From: CAWBXL01 sp963837365
Lineage (GTDB): Bacteria; Acidobacteriota; Terriglobia; Terriglobales; Acidobacteriaceae
DNA: 64,000 nucleotides
NCBI GenBank assembly: GCA_963837365.1
Contig: CAWIMW010000003.1
Coordinates: 496,001-560,000, forward strand
Direction: 5' to 3'
Shown here: positions 7,553 through 16,436 of the stretch, one piece after another
How positions within the stretch are numbered: the first letter of the stretch is position 1
How the letters are laid out: every line of letters begins with the position of its first letter
Program-made: the position numbers and the translations under genes
Notes under the pieces: model-generated
What the model was told of the DNA's origin: nothing
The model's input: only the letters and a program-made list of their open reading frames with translations
The model's database searches: none

Positions 7553-8633
7553 GTGTCACACACTCCCAAGATCCGAAGCACGGCTGATCTTCACCGTCTC
7601 GCGGTAAACCAAAGCCTGTTCCCGCCCACTACACTGAAACGCGCCTTGCAGAAGTTTGGCTTCGTGCAAGCCGATCCGATTCGTGCGCCAGCCCGCGCCC
7701 AGGACTTGATCCTACGGCACCGGGTGAAGGGTTATCGTGCCGGCGATCTCGAGCGTCTCTATACCAAGCTCGACATCGAAGAAGACTTCTTCATCAACTA
7801 CGGCTTCGTGACCCGGACGCTGCAAGCCCTGATGCATCCACGATCGAGCCACTGCGCTCCAAGGCAAAAGCGAGCAAAGCTTCTGCTGGAGTTCGTGCGA
7901 GAGCGTGGCACGGTGCATCCGCGTGAAGTGGACAGCCATTTCGCACACGGGAGAGTGACGAACTACTGGGGCGGCTCATCCAATGCCACCACGCGCCTGA
8001 TGGATGCCATGCACTATCAAGGCTGCCTGCGCGTGGTGCGGCGGGACTCGGGCATACGGCTCTACGCCGCTCATCAGCACGCTGCCCGGTCGGCCGATGA
8101 GAACGCCTGCCGCGAGCGCATTGACGCTCTCGTGGATACCGTGGTGCGCATCTATGCTCCGCTGCCCGCGCGAAGCCTGGCGATGGTAGTGCGCCGTTTG
8201 CGCTATGCCGTGCCGCAGTGGGAAGGCAAGCTGGCGAAGGCCTTGCATCGAGCCAAGGAACGTCTCTCCCACGCTCGCGTGGACGGGTTGACTGGTACTG
8301 GCCAGAGGAAGTCGCAGGATGCGCCGCGAGCGGAGTACGGTTGCTGACACCTTTCGATACCGTGGTTTGGGACCGTGCTCGCTTTGAGCTTCTTGGGGGT
8401 GGGTCAATCGCTTTGAAGCCTACACCCCGCCCGCCAAGCGCAAACTCGGATACTATGCGATGCCGCTGCTCTGGCGGGACCGCATTCTTGGATGGGCCAA
8501 TCTTTCGGTGAAGAACCGGGAGCTTAAGTCAGAAATCGGTTATGTCGGACCGCCGCCGCATGATCGCGCCTTCCAACGCGAACTCAAGGAAGAGTTGGAG
8601 CGTATGCGGGTATTCCTGGGGATCAAGAACTGA
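7553..8633 (+). pseudogene. YcaQ-like winged-helix protein (HTH_42/DUF1006 family), frameshifted twice
   Basis: From the GTG at 7553 the frame encodes a YcaQ-like protein: FGFVQADPIRAPARAQDLIL, EDFFINYGF, LEFVRERGTVHPREVDSHF and NYWGGSSNATTRLMDAMHY. YcaQ-family proteins are winged-helix DNA-binding proteins linked to crosslink repair. At about 8297, after RVDGLT, the match moves to the -1 frame (WYWPEEV...VRLLTPFDTVVWD). At about 8391, after FELL, it moves again (GWVNRFEAYTPPAKRKLGYYA) and runs to a TGA at 8631. Both shifts equal one missing base. Restoring them would give a normal-length protein of about 360 residues. Confidence 0.8.
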
Positions 8634-8733
8634 TGGACAGGCCTCCAAGGAATCAGGGCCTTTTCTAGTTTTGGATGATCTTGCGCGTTTTATATATCAT
8701 TCCCAACCGATGACTCTCTCAAACAGCTGAAGA

Positions 8734-9342
8734 ATGGCAGAGCTTACTGAGCGCTATCGCAGATGACAGACGAAGAATTTGGCGTGGTCGAGGACTGCTC
8801 AGAGTTGACTGTGGTTGCACAACAGGCTCTGTCACAGGAAATTCGCAACGAGGGTTGGAGATACCGCCCCCGAAGCCTGCGGCACCTCCTATCCAGGAGC
8901 CCGACCCTAACTCCGCATACGCTGAAGACAGAGAATTGGTTGATCTTTGCACGGTTTGGAGTCTGGCGGACGCTCGTCAGGTGCAACATTTGTTGGAGGA
9001 GGCTGGCATCCTCTTCTTCATGGGGCCAGAAAGGGCGACGAACGCTGACGGCGTGACTTCAAGTTTCGCAGTCGGGGTGAACGTACAGGTCATGCGTATC
9101 GGCTTGCCTTGGGCGAGGCAAGCGTTGCAATTCTATGAGCCGGTCAACCAACCCGACCTACCCAAGAGAAAGACTCGGAAAATCTGGCGATTCGTTGTCC
9201 GAAGTGCGGATCGGAGGATGTGATCTTCGGCGACGAGACGACCGAACCGGAAGAGACTGACAAACCCCGGTCAAAATTCGACTGGACTTGCGGTTCGTGT
9301 GGGCATCGGTGGGAGGATGACGGGGTGGCGAAGGAAGATTGA
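8734..9342 (+). pseudogene. DUF2007-like protein with C-terminal zinc ribbon, frameshifted three times
   Basis: Four consecutive frames give one continuous protein: MAELTERYR from 8734, MTDEEFGVVEDCSELTVVAQQAL from 8763, then LEIPPPKPAAPP and DLCTVWSLADARQVQHLLEEAGI (a DUF2007-like signal-transducer pattern) from about 8850, then IRCPKCGSEDVIF and CGSCGHRWEDD, a four-cysteine zinc ribbon, ending at 9342. Each junction needs one base restored. The middle segment alone (8855-9223) is an open 122-codon frame but would lack both the N-terminal helix and the zinc ribbon. A terminator follows. Confidence 0.7.
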
Positions 9343-9378
9343 CGATAAATGGTTCATTGGAACAGATTTTCGCAAAGC

Positions 9379-9402
9379 GGTCGGTGGCCGACCCTTTTTT
9401 TC
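9379..9402 (+). terminator. Rho-independent terminator
   Basis: The hairpin GGTCGG-tgg-CCGACC is followed directly by CTTTTTTTT. It closes the broken DUF2007-like gene 36 bases downstream of its stop. Confidence 0.8.
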
Positions 9403-9483
9403 GTTAACATCAGGACATAACTATTCCTTCACGCGGACCTGTGCGCCACTTGCCTAAACTTTAAAGAAGAAATTGGAGACCGC

Positions 9484-9848
9484 ATGAAGACCCATGCTTC
9501 ACTCTCACCGACGATCAACATTCTGCTAATCCTCATGTGGGCATCCATCGTCGCTATGTTTCTATTTGCTATCGAACCTCGCGTACCGCTAGCGCTTGTA
9601 ATAGTTGGCGGCGCGTGCGGCGCAGTGGCTGGTCTTATGCAGCATATAGCTTCAACAAGCCGCAAATGGATTTGCGTCGGCCACATCATTCATGGATTCA
9701 GCCGTGCTCTAAAAAAGACCTCAAGAGATATTGCTATATCTTATGGCTCTACTTCTGCAAGGCCGCTCTGATCGCTCTCTCTTTCCTCCTCATTCACCGC
9801 CCAGTGCTTCACGTTGTCTTGGGTTACCTCGAGCGTACGTCACACTGA
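9484..9848 (+). pseudogene. Small membrane protein, probably frameshifted
   Basis: The frame from ATG 9484 encodes two good membrane helices (INILLILMWASIVAMFLFAI and ALVIVGGACGAVAGLMQHI) and then loses its character after about residue 75. The -1 frame across 9710-9848 encodes a third hydrophobic helix (LWLYFCKAALIALSFLLIH) and stops at 9848. The simplest reading is a three-helix protein of about 120 residues broken by one missing base around 9710-9725. No family was recognised. It could instead be an intact 95-residue two-helix protein. Confidence 0.45.
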
Positions 9849-10006
9849 TGTTAATCCGGGAGTTGGTCAAGTTGCGAGACACAGTTGTTCTGCATCGCTG
9901 ACGCTCACTAAATCGCTCCCATTAATGCTCTATAATAAAGAGATTCCCTATCCGCTCTGAGGCCTTCTGTACGTGCCTCTCCAGCGGCTGGAGACCCTTG
10001 GTGCCG

Positions 10007-12940
10007 ATGTCCACGGAAAGCATTGTTGTTCGCGGGGCCCGAACCCACAACCTCAAGAACATTGATTTTGAGATCCCGCATAACGCCCTGACGGTGGTGA
10101 CCGGGGTGTCAGGTTCGGGGAAATCTTCGCTTGCCTTCGACACCATTTATGCCGAGGGGCAGCGGCGGTATGTGGAGTCGCTGTCGGCCTACGCGCGGCA
10201 GTTTTTGGAGCGGATTGAGAAGCCGGATGTGGACCTGATTGATGGGATTGCTCCGGCGGTGGCCATCCGGCAGAAGAACTCTACTCGCAATCCCCGGTCT
10301 ACGGTTGCCACTGCTACCGAGATTTTCGATTACCTGCGGCTGCTGTTTGCCCGCGTGGGGCGGACGTTTTGCCTCCAGTGCGGGAATGAAGTCAAGAAAG
10401 ATACGGTGGATGAAGTTGCGGAAACGATTCTCGCTTTGGGAGATGGTACGCGGCTGAATGTACTGTTTCCCCTGCATAGCGCTCAACCGGCTGACAAAAA
10501 GCCTAAAGAGAAAACGCGGGGAAAACGGGCCCGTGGCAATGGAAAGACTTCTGCCCCTCCTGTTGATGACCTGCTGAAGGCACGGCTGTCCGATCTGCGC
10601 AAGCGCGGGTTTACCCGGCTTTATCAGAATGGACAAATCTTCGAATTCTCCACGCCGGAGTCGTTGCTGGACATCAACTTTGCCGAGCCGGTCTTCTTAT
10701 TGGTAGATCGGATCGTGGTTTCTGGCGATGGCCGGGCCCGAATCGTAGATGCGATTGAAAGCGGGTACCGAGAGGCTGATGAAGTCATCTTTGAAACCGT
10801 GCCGCGCGAGGGCAATGCTCAGCGCCTGCGGTTTTCGCAGCGTTTCGAGTGCAAGCAGTGCCATCTGAAATATGAAGAGCCGGAGCCTCGGCTGTTTTCA
10901 TTTAACAATCCCTACGGAGCGTGCCCGCGCTGCCAGGGGTTTGGAAATACGATTGATTTTGATCTCGACCTGGTCATTCCGGACAAGACGAAAACCATAA
11001 ACGAAGGTCTCATCGAGCCCTGGACCAAACCCAAATACAAACCCCTGGCCACCGATCTGAAACGCTTTGCGCGGCAGGCGGGGATTCCGCTCGACACTCC
11101 CTGGGCTGATCTTGAGCCGGAGCAACAGGAAAAGATCATCGAAGGTGAGGGGCGGTTCGGCGGAGTGCGCGGATTCTTCAATTATTTGGAGCGCAAGAAG
11201 TACAAATTGCATGTCCGCGTGTTTCTTAGCCGGTATCGCGGGTACTCAGTTTGTTCCAATTGCCATGGCGCGCGGCTGCGGCCGGAGGCGCTTCAGGTCA
11301 AGATCGACGGCAAGAATATCTGCGAAGTGTGCAGCATGACCGTCGAGGATGTTGCCAAGTTCTTTGCTGGAGTGAAACTGAGTGCGGAACAGGCGTCCAT
11401 CGCGGAAAAACTGCTGCTGGAAATACGCGAGCGCCTGCGGTTCCTGAATGAAGTCGGGCTTGAGTATCTTTCGTTGGATCGCCTTTCTTCTACACTTTCC
11501 GGTGGTGAAGCGCAGCGCATTCAGTTGGCTACGTCACTGGGATCGCGGCTGGTGGGGACTCTATATGTGCTGGATGAGCCCTCCATCGGGCTGCACAGCC
11601 GGGACACACACCGGCTGATCAACATCCTGCACAACTTGCGCGATTTGGGCAACACGATCCTTGTCGTGGAGCACGACCCGGATGTGATGCGGGCTTCGGA
11701 CCACATTCTCGACCTAGGCCCTGGCGCGGGAGAGAACGGCGGCAAGCTGATCGCCAGCGGGACCTACAACGAAATCCTCAAAAACTCGGCGTCGCTCACA
11801 GGTCGCTATCTAGCGGATGAACTCCATATCCAAATGCCGCCTACCCGCCGACAACCAGGGAAACAGCAGATCAAGATTTCCGGCGCGCGGATTCACAATC
11901 TCAAGAACATTCAGATCAATATTCCCCTGAACATGATTGTGGCGATCACCGGAGTTTCGGGTTCGGGGAAATCCACTCTGCTGCATGATGTCGTCTACAA
12001 AGCCCTGGCGGCCGCCAAGAAGCAGCAAACGAACGGCAACGGCACACTGGTCGCGCTGCCGGATGGCATCAGCCTCGACGGCGAAGATTACATTGACGAT
12101 GTCGTGCTGGTGGACCAGTCTCCAATCGGGCGGACGCCACGGTCGAATCCGGTGACCTACACCAAGGCCTTTGACGGCATCCGCGAAGTGTTTGCTTCCC
12201 TGCCCGAATCCAAGAAGCGCGGGATGACGTCGGGGCATTTCTCTTTCAACATCCCCGGCGGACGGTGCGAGACTTGCCAGGGCGACGGAACTGTCACCGT
12301 CGAAATGCAATTCCTGGCAGACGTCGAGTTGATCTGTGAGGAGTGCAAGGGGGCACGCTACAAGCCGCAGGTGCTGGAGATCCGGTATCACGGGAAAAAT
12401 ATTCATGACGTTCTAGGTATGACGGTCAAGGAAGCCTTGCACTTTTTCTCCGGGGTCCCCAAGGTCGTCGAGAAGCTCAGGATCATGGAAGAGGTCGGAT
12501 TGGGCTATCTGCGCCTGGGGCAGTCAGCGACCACGCTCTCCGGCGGCGAGGCGCAGCGCATGAAGTTGGCGGCACATTTGCAGCCAGCGGCTAAAGAACG
12601 TATGAAATCCGGCAGTGGCCCAACCCGTAAGTTCCGCACGCTTTATATCTTCGACGAGCCTACGACCGGCTTACATTTCGACGACATCAGCAAACTACTG
12701 GCGGCATTCCGTCGTCTAATTGAAGCAGGAGGCTCGATTCTGGTGATTGAGCACAACCTGGAAGTCATCAAGACGGCCGATTGGGTGATTGATCTTGGAC
12801 CTGAGGGCGGGGAGCGCGGCGGGCGCATCGTCGGCGCTGGGCCGCCGGAAGCGATTGCCAAACTGCCGGGATCCTACACGGGAAAATTCCTGGCCAAAAT
12901 CTTGAACGGGAATGGAGCGTTACCCAGCAATGGGAAGTAA
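10007..12940 (+). CDS. uvrA: UvrABC excinuclease subunit A
   Basis: The damage-recognition ATPase of nucleotide excision repair, 977 residues. It has two ABC modules: Walker A GVSGSGKSSLAFDT with signature LSGGEAQRIQLATSLG and Walker B LYVLDEPSIGL in the first; Walker A GVSGSGKSTLLHD, signature LSGGEAQRMKLAAHL and IFDEPTTGL in the second. Zinc-binding pairs CxxC are visible (CKQCH...CPRCQGFG in the first half, CETCQGDG...CEECKG in the second). Starts at TTG 9998, GTG 10001 or ATG 10007 are possible; GGAG at 9990-9993 is best spaced for the GTG. ATG is given because homology begins there. The stop overlaps the next gene. Confidence 0.96.
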   Translation: MSTESIVVRGARTHNLKNIDFEIPHNALTVVTGVSGSGKSSLAFDTIYAEGQRRYVESLSAYARQFLERIEKPDVDLIDGIAPAVAIRQKNSTRNPRSTVATATEIFDYLRLLFARVGRTFCLQCGNEVKKDTVDEVAETILALGDGTRLNVLFPLHSAQPADKKPKEKTRGKRARGNGKTSAPPVDDLLKARLSDLRKRGFTRLYQNGQIFEFSTPESLLDINFAEPVFLLVDRIVVSGDGRARIVDAIESGYREADEVIFETVPREGNAQRLRFSQRFECKQCHLKYEEPEPRLFSFNNPYGACPRCQGFGNTIDFDLDLVIPDKTKTINEGLIEPWTKPKYKPLATDLKRFARQAGIPLDTPWADLEPEQQEKIIEGEGRFGGVRGFFNYLERKKYKLHVRVFLSRYRGYSVCSNCHGARLRPEALQVKIDGKNICEVCSMTVEDVAKFFAGVKLSAEQASIAEKLLLEIRERLRFLNEVGLEYLSLDRLSSTLSGGEAQRIQLATSLGSRLVGTLYVLDEPSIGLHSRDTHRLINILHNLRDLGNTILVVEHDPDVMRASDHILDLGPGAGENGGKLIASGTYNEILKNSASLTGRYLADELHIQMPPTRRQPGKQQIKISGARIHNLKNIQINIPLNMIVAITGVSGSGKSTLLHDVVYKALAAAKKQQTNGNGTLVALPDGISLDGEDYIDDVVLVDQSPIGRTPRSNPVTYTKAFDGIREVFASLPESKKRGMTSGHFSFNIPGGRCETCQGDGTVTVEMQFLADVELICEECKGARYKPQVLEIRYHGKNIHDVLGMTVKEALHFFSGVPKVVEKLRIMEEVGLGYLRLGQSATTLSGGEAQRMKLAAHLQPAAKERMKSGSGPTRKFRTLYIFDEPTTGLHFDDISKLLAAFRRLIEAGGSILVIEHNLEVIKTADWVIDLGPEGGERGGRIVGAGPPEAIAKLPGSYTGKFLAKILNGNGALPSNGK

Positions 12941-14252
12941 GCCCATCTTCGCCGCCCTGATTGCTTCAGCAATCATGCTGGGCACTCCCCTGTTTGCACA
13001 AAACACAGGCAAAGTCGTTCGACATCACCGGATCGCGGTAACTGATCCTATGTTTCCGCCCGAGCTGATCCAGGCCGAAGATGCGCTGGAAAAAAGAGAC
13101 TTCACCATCGCCCAGCCGCTGTTAGAGAAAGTTGTGGCCGCGAATCCGGCAAACTATCAGGCGTGGTTTGATCTCGGATTCCTCTTTAATGTTCAGGGTA
13201 AGCCGGATGATTCGATTATGGCTTACCGCAAATCCGTCGCTGCCAAAGCGGATGTTTTCGAATCCAATCTCAATCTTGGCTTAATGCTGGCAAAAGCTGG
13301 AAACAATCCGGATGCCGAGCAATTTCTGCGGGCCGCCACCAAACTCAAACCTACCGCGCATGGGGATGAAGGACTGGCGAGGGCATGGCTTTCGTTGGCA
13401 CACGTGATTCAGTCCACCAAGCCGGAGGAAGCGATTGCCGCCTATCAGGAAGGCGCCAAGCTTCAGCCCAAGGACCCGGAGCCTCACCTTGCCGCCGGGT
13501 CGCTGCTGGAGAAGCAGGGGCACGCGGACTTAGCCGAACAGGAATACAAGCAGGCCCTGGCATTGGATGAAAATTCGGCGGACGCTACCGTAGGACTGGT
13601 CAATCTCTACATGCAGGGCAAGCGCTTTCCAGAGGCGGAGACGCTGCTGCGTAAATTGGTTAATCTACGCCCAGACGATGCCAATGTGCATCTTCAACTG
13701 GGGCGGGTGCTGGCCGCATCGGGCAAGCGCGATGATGCCATTACCGAGTTGCAGAGCGCGGCCAAGGCACATCCTGACGACGTCGCTCTGCGGCGGGACC
13801 TTGGGGACCTGTACATGGATGCCGCCAAATATGATCTGGCGGCGGCGCAGTACAAACCGCTGGTAGATGCGACTCCGAAAGATTTTGATTTGCATATGTC
13901 CTATGGGAGGGCGCTGCTGCTGTTGCACAACTTTCCCGAGGCGCAGCGGGAATTCTTGGCGGCGGCGAACCTGAAACCTGATGCAGGGGACGCCTACTGG
14001 CAGGTGGCAGTGACCGCCAACGAAAACAAGGACTATCAACTGACCATTCGTGCCCTTGAAGCCCGGGCCAAGTTTTTGCCGGAAACTCCCATGAGCTATT
14101 TCTTACGGGCGACTTCGTTTGATTATTTGCATATTCCCAAGTTGGCAGCGGAGAATTATCATCACTTTCTAGAGGTTGCGAACGGCAAATATCCTGATCA
14201 GGAGTGGCAGGCGCGCCACCGTCTGATCACGATCGAACCGAAGAAAAAGTAG
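12930..14252 (+). CDS. Secreted tetratricopeptide-repeat protein
   Basis: A 440-residue protein beginning with a signal peptide (ALIASAIMLGTPLFAQ). From about residue 50 on, it is a chain of TPR units, e.g. NYQAWFDLGFLFNVQGKPDD, EPHLAAGSLLEKQGHADLAE and NVHLQLGRVLAASGKRDDA, about ten in all. These helical repeats bind other proteins; a periplasmic or membrane-surface scaffold is likely. It overlaps the end of uvrA by 11 bases and is the first of three secreted proteins in a row. ATG 12930 places the signal peptide at the N-terminus, better than the in-frame ATG at 12912. Confidence 0.85.
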   Translation: MGSKPIFAALIASAIMLGTPLFAQNTGKVVRHHRIAVTDPMFPPELIQAEDALEKRDFTIAQPLLEKVVAANPANYQAWFDLGFLFNVQGKPDDSIMAYRKSVAAKADVFESNLNLGLMLAKAGNNPDAEQFLRAATKLKPTAHGDEGLARAWLSLAHVIQSTKPEEAIAAYQEGAKLQPKDPEPHLAAGSLLEKQGHADLAEQEYKQALALDENSADATVGLVNLYMQGKRFPEAETLLRKLVNLRPDDANVHLQLGRVLAASGKRDDAITELQSAAKAHPDDVALRRDLGDLYMDAAKYDLAAAQYKPLVDATPKDFDLHMSYGRALLLLHNFPEAQREFLAAANLKPDAGDAYWQVAVTANENKDYQLTIRALEARAKFLPETPMSYFLRATSFDYLHIPKLAAENYHHFLEVANGKYPDQEWQARHRLITIEPKKK

Positions 14253-14288
14253 CGTTCGCGGGGCAGGAACTCAGGATAAAGACGACCT

Positions 14289-14726
14289 ATGCGCATTTTT
14301 GCCATTTGCTTCCTGCTTTTTTCTATCTCGCTGCCAGCTTTTTGCGCAAAAGAAACCGCGGCCGACTTGGCGGCGCGAGCGGAATCATCCCCGCTAAACC
14401 AGCAAGCGGACCTTTACGTGAAGGCTGCGAGCCTGCAACTTAAGACCGTGGACGCACTCTACGATCAAGGCAAGACGGAGGAAGCCAGCAACGCTGTCCG
14501 CCTGCTTGCCGAGTATTGCGATAAGGCCACCGACACGGCAGTACGCTCGGGCAAGAAACTGAAGAAAGCCGAAATTGAAATTCGCAAGATTGCGGCTCGT
14601 CTAATTGACATCCAGCATAGCTTGAGTTTCGACGACCAGGCCCCGGTGAAAGCCGCCGCAGAACATCTTGAAACCCTCCGCACCACGCTGCTGGACCGCA
14701 TGTTTTCCAAGGACAAGAAGAAATGA
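14289..14726 (+). CDS. Small secreted helical protein of unknown function
   Basis: 145 residues with a clear signal peptide (MRIFAICFLLFSISLPAFC). The mature part is predicted almost entirely helical and charged (AEHLETLRTTLLDRMFSKDKKK at the end). No domain was recognised. It lies 36 bases after the TPR gene and overlaps the next gene by 4 bases (ATGA), so the three probably form an operon. Confidence 0.75.
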   Translation: MRIFAICFLLFSISLPAFCAKETAADLAARAESSPLNQQADLYVKAASLQLKTVDALYDQGKTEEASNAVRLLAEYCDKATDTAVRSGKKLKKAEIEIRKIAARLIDIQHSLSFDDQAPVKAAAEHLETLRTTLLDRMFSKDKKK

Positions 14727-15262
14727 TACGGACGTATATGCGGGTTTTCGGGCTAATGCTTTTATGGTTGTTGATGGTGCTGCCTGGTCTGGCGCAGAAG
14801 CGTTACGACCCTCTGAATCAGCAGGAAATTGACGATCTGCGCGAAGCCCATGAGGAACCGGACAAGCGGCTGAAGTTGTTCATCGCGTATGCGCGGGCGC
14901 GGCTGGTTTCGATGGAAGAGGCCCGGGCAAATCCCAAGACGGAGGACCGAGGTCAAGTTACCCACGACTGGCTCACCGACTTCCTCGATATCTATGATGA
15001 ACTCGACGATAACGTGGATATGTATGTTGAACGCAAAGACGATTTTCGCAAAACCATGCAGGCCGTGATTGAGGCGGACACGGAATTCCAGGCCAAATTG
15101 CTGGCTTTGCGGGATGCGGCGGGAGTGAGTCAGGGAGAGTACAAGCAATATGAATTTGTGCTTAGCAGCGCTCTGGAGTCCCTCGATAACGGGATAGAAA
15201 ATCACCGCCAGGTGTTGAAGCAATTGGAAGAAGAAGCCAAGAAGAAGAAAAAGAAGAAGTGA
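14723..15262 (+). CDS. Secreted helical protein of unknown function, Lys-rich tail
   Basis: 179 residues with an N-terminal signal or anchor segment (VFGLMLLWLLMVLPGLAQ), then a long helical, acidic/basic body (DPLNQQEIDDLREAHEEPDK; DFLDIYDELDDNVDMYVERK) and a run of lysines at the C-terminus. No family was recognised. Translational coupling to the previous gene suggests a joint envelope role, but nothing more can be said. Confidence 0.75.
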   Translation: MIRTYMRVFGLMLLWLLMVLPGLAQKRYDPLNQQEIDDLREAHEEPDKRLKLFIAYARARLVSMEEARANPKTEDRGQVTHDWLTDFLDIYDELDDNVDMYVERKDDFRKTMQAVIEADTEFQAKLLALRDAAGVSQGEYKQYEFVLSSALESLDNGIENHRQVLKQLEEEAKKKKKKK

Positions 15263-15306
15263 TCAGTACGGGGTCAGGGGTTAAAGCGCAATATTTCTTG
15301 TGCTAT

Positions 15307-15337
15307 GGTCGGCACGAGTGGAACTCCTGCCCTTCCC
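15307..15337. repeat. GGCACGAG hairpin repeat, copy 2 (reverse)
   Basis: The reverse complement matches the repeat at 5237-5267 at about 27 of 31 positions (shared core AGTTCnACTCGTGCCGA). It is intergenic, between the Lys-tail protein and the metalloprotein gene. Confidence 0.55.
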
Positions 15338-15369
15338 TTTTGACCCTTGCGTGCTAGTCTACGTTTAAC

Positions 15370-16056
15370 GTGAAAGAACGGCTGCTCCACCTGTTTCAGG
15401 AAAGTTACCGCGAATTACGGCCGCACGCGCCGTTGCCGGAAATCAAGGTTGAGTTTTACCCTTTTGCCAATATCAATAACACGATTCGCTTGCGTGAGGG
15501 CAGGTTGTTGGTGCGGGTATCGGATTTGCTGGAGGGTGCTCCAGAGCCGGTTTTACGCGCGATTGCCCACATTCTTCTCGCCAAGATGTACCGCAAGCCC
15601 ATTGTGCGGGAACATTCCACCCGGTACCGGCGGCACATTTCCGGGCATGACCTGAGCCGCAAGGCGCATTTGGTGCAGCAGATTCGCGGGCGCAAGCAGT
15701 TGGATTCGGCGCAGGGGCATGTTTATGACCTGGAAAATATTTTTGAAGATTTGAATACCAGATTTTTTCACGGGCTGCTGGCACGGCCACGCATGACCTG
15801 GAGCCGGGAGCGCGCCCGCAACCGGCTGGGGCACTACGATCCGGCGCATAATGCCATCGTGATCAGCAGGGTGTTCGATCATCCGCGGGTTCCCCGGTAT
15901 GTGGCGGAATATATCGTTTATCACGAGATGCTGCACTTGAAACATCCGGTCAGGTTGCGGGGGAGCCGGCGGTGTGTGCACTCGACAGAGTTTCTGGCGG
16001 AGGAGAAGTTATTCCCTAAATTGCAGGAAGCGCAGAGGTTCCTGCATTTGCTATGA
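15370..16056 (+). CDS. SprT/YgjP-like zinc metalloprotein
   Basis: A 228-residue cytoplasmic-type protein, with no signal peptide. The C-terminal half holds HEMLH (in YIVYHEMLHLKHP), a zinc-metallopeptidase HExxH motif, with a downstream HSTEF that could supply the third ligand. The arrangement matches SprT-like/YgjP-like (DUF45) proteins. The N-terminal half contains LRAIAHILLAKMYRKPI. The start is GTG at 15370. Its stop overlaps the next gene by 4 bases. The substrate is unknown. Confidence 0.75.
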   Translation: MKERLLHLFQESYRELRPHAPLPEIKVEFYPFANINNTIRLREGRLLVRVSDLLEGAPEPVLRAIAHILLAKMYRKPIVREHSTRYRRHISGHDLSRKAHLVQQIRGRKQLDSAQGHVYDLENIFEDLNTRFFHGLLARPRMTWSRERARNRLGHYDPAHNAIVISRVFDHPRVPRYVAEYIVYHEMLHLKHPVRLRGSRRCVHSTEFLAEEKLFPKLQEAQRFLHLL

Positions 16057-16355
16057 ACAAACTGGCTTCAGTTCTACGCAACGTAGCGAGCATCGTAGTT
16101 GCTTATATTGCCTTCAACGTTGCCAATTCTTTCTACTATTACAAGACTGGCGTTTCTTGTGCGGACTGTTTCTTCCACTATGGTGTGCCATTTGCTTACT
16201 TCAATGAAGGTGGTTTCGGTGGTGGCGGCGGTTACATCTGGTCTGGAGTCTTAGCAGACGGCCTCCTGATAGTTGGCTCCGGAGTTGTTGTAGCTTTGAC
16301 CTGGAAGCGGCTCGTCAAAAGGTTCCCAAAACAGCCTGATTACTCCAAGCATTGA
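16053..16355 (+). CDS. Small membrane protein of unknown function
   Basis: 100 residues with two hydrophobic helices (about 11-27 and 65-83). Between them is a CADCFFHYG motif and a glycine run (EGGFGGGGGY). It ends in a basic tail. It is translationally coupled (ATGA) to the metalloprotein gene. No family was recognised. Confidence 0.7.
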   Translation: MNKLASVLRNVASIVVAYIAFNVANSFYYYKTGVSCADCFFHYGVPFAYFNEGGFGGGGGYIWSGVLADGLLIVGSGVVVALTWKRLVKRFPKQPDYSKH

Positions 16356-16395
16356 CGCGTCTCATTGAAAGGACTATTCTAGGTTTAGCATCAAT

Positions 16396-16414
16396 GTTGC
16401 AACTCAGTTGCAAC
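16396..16414. promoter_or_regulatory. 19-bp palindrome upstream of the iron operon, candidate DtxR/Fur-type operator
   Basis: GTTGCAACT-C-AGTTGCAAC is a perfect 9-1-9 inverted repeat whose right edge is 22 bases before the FTR1 start. A further half-site, ATGCAAC, follows at 16418-16424. The 19-bp length matches the classical DtxR/IdeR box size. It heads the operon whose last gene carries a DtxR-type domain, so an autoregulated iron-responsive site is the natural inference. A Fur-type site is the alternative. Confidence 0.7.
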
Positions 16415-16436
16415 TCGATGCAACAACTAATTATTC

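Noticed and set aside
8855..9223. A stand-alone 122-codon gene
   Set aside because: Flanking frames carry continuous homologous sequence (MAELTERYR..., zinc ribbon), so this is the middle of a larger broken gene.
7022..9342. Programmed ribosomal frameshifting to join the broken frames
   Set aside because: Six or more shifts in separate genes, plus a stop codon, with no slippery sequence and structure repeated at the junctions. Decay or sequence error is simpler.
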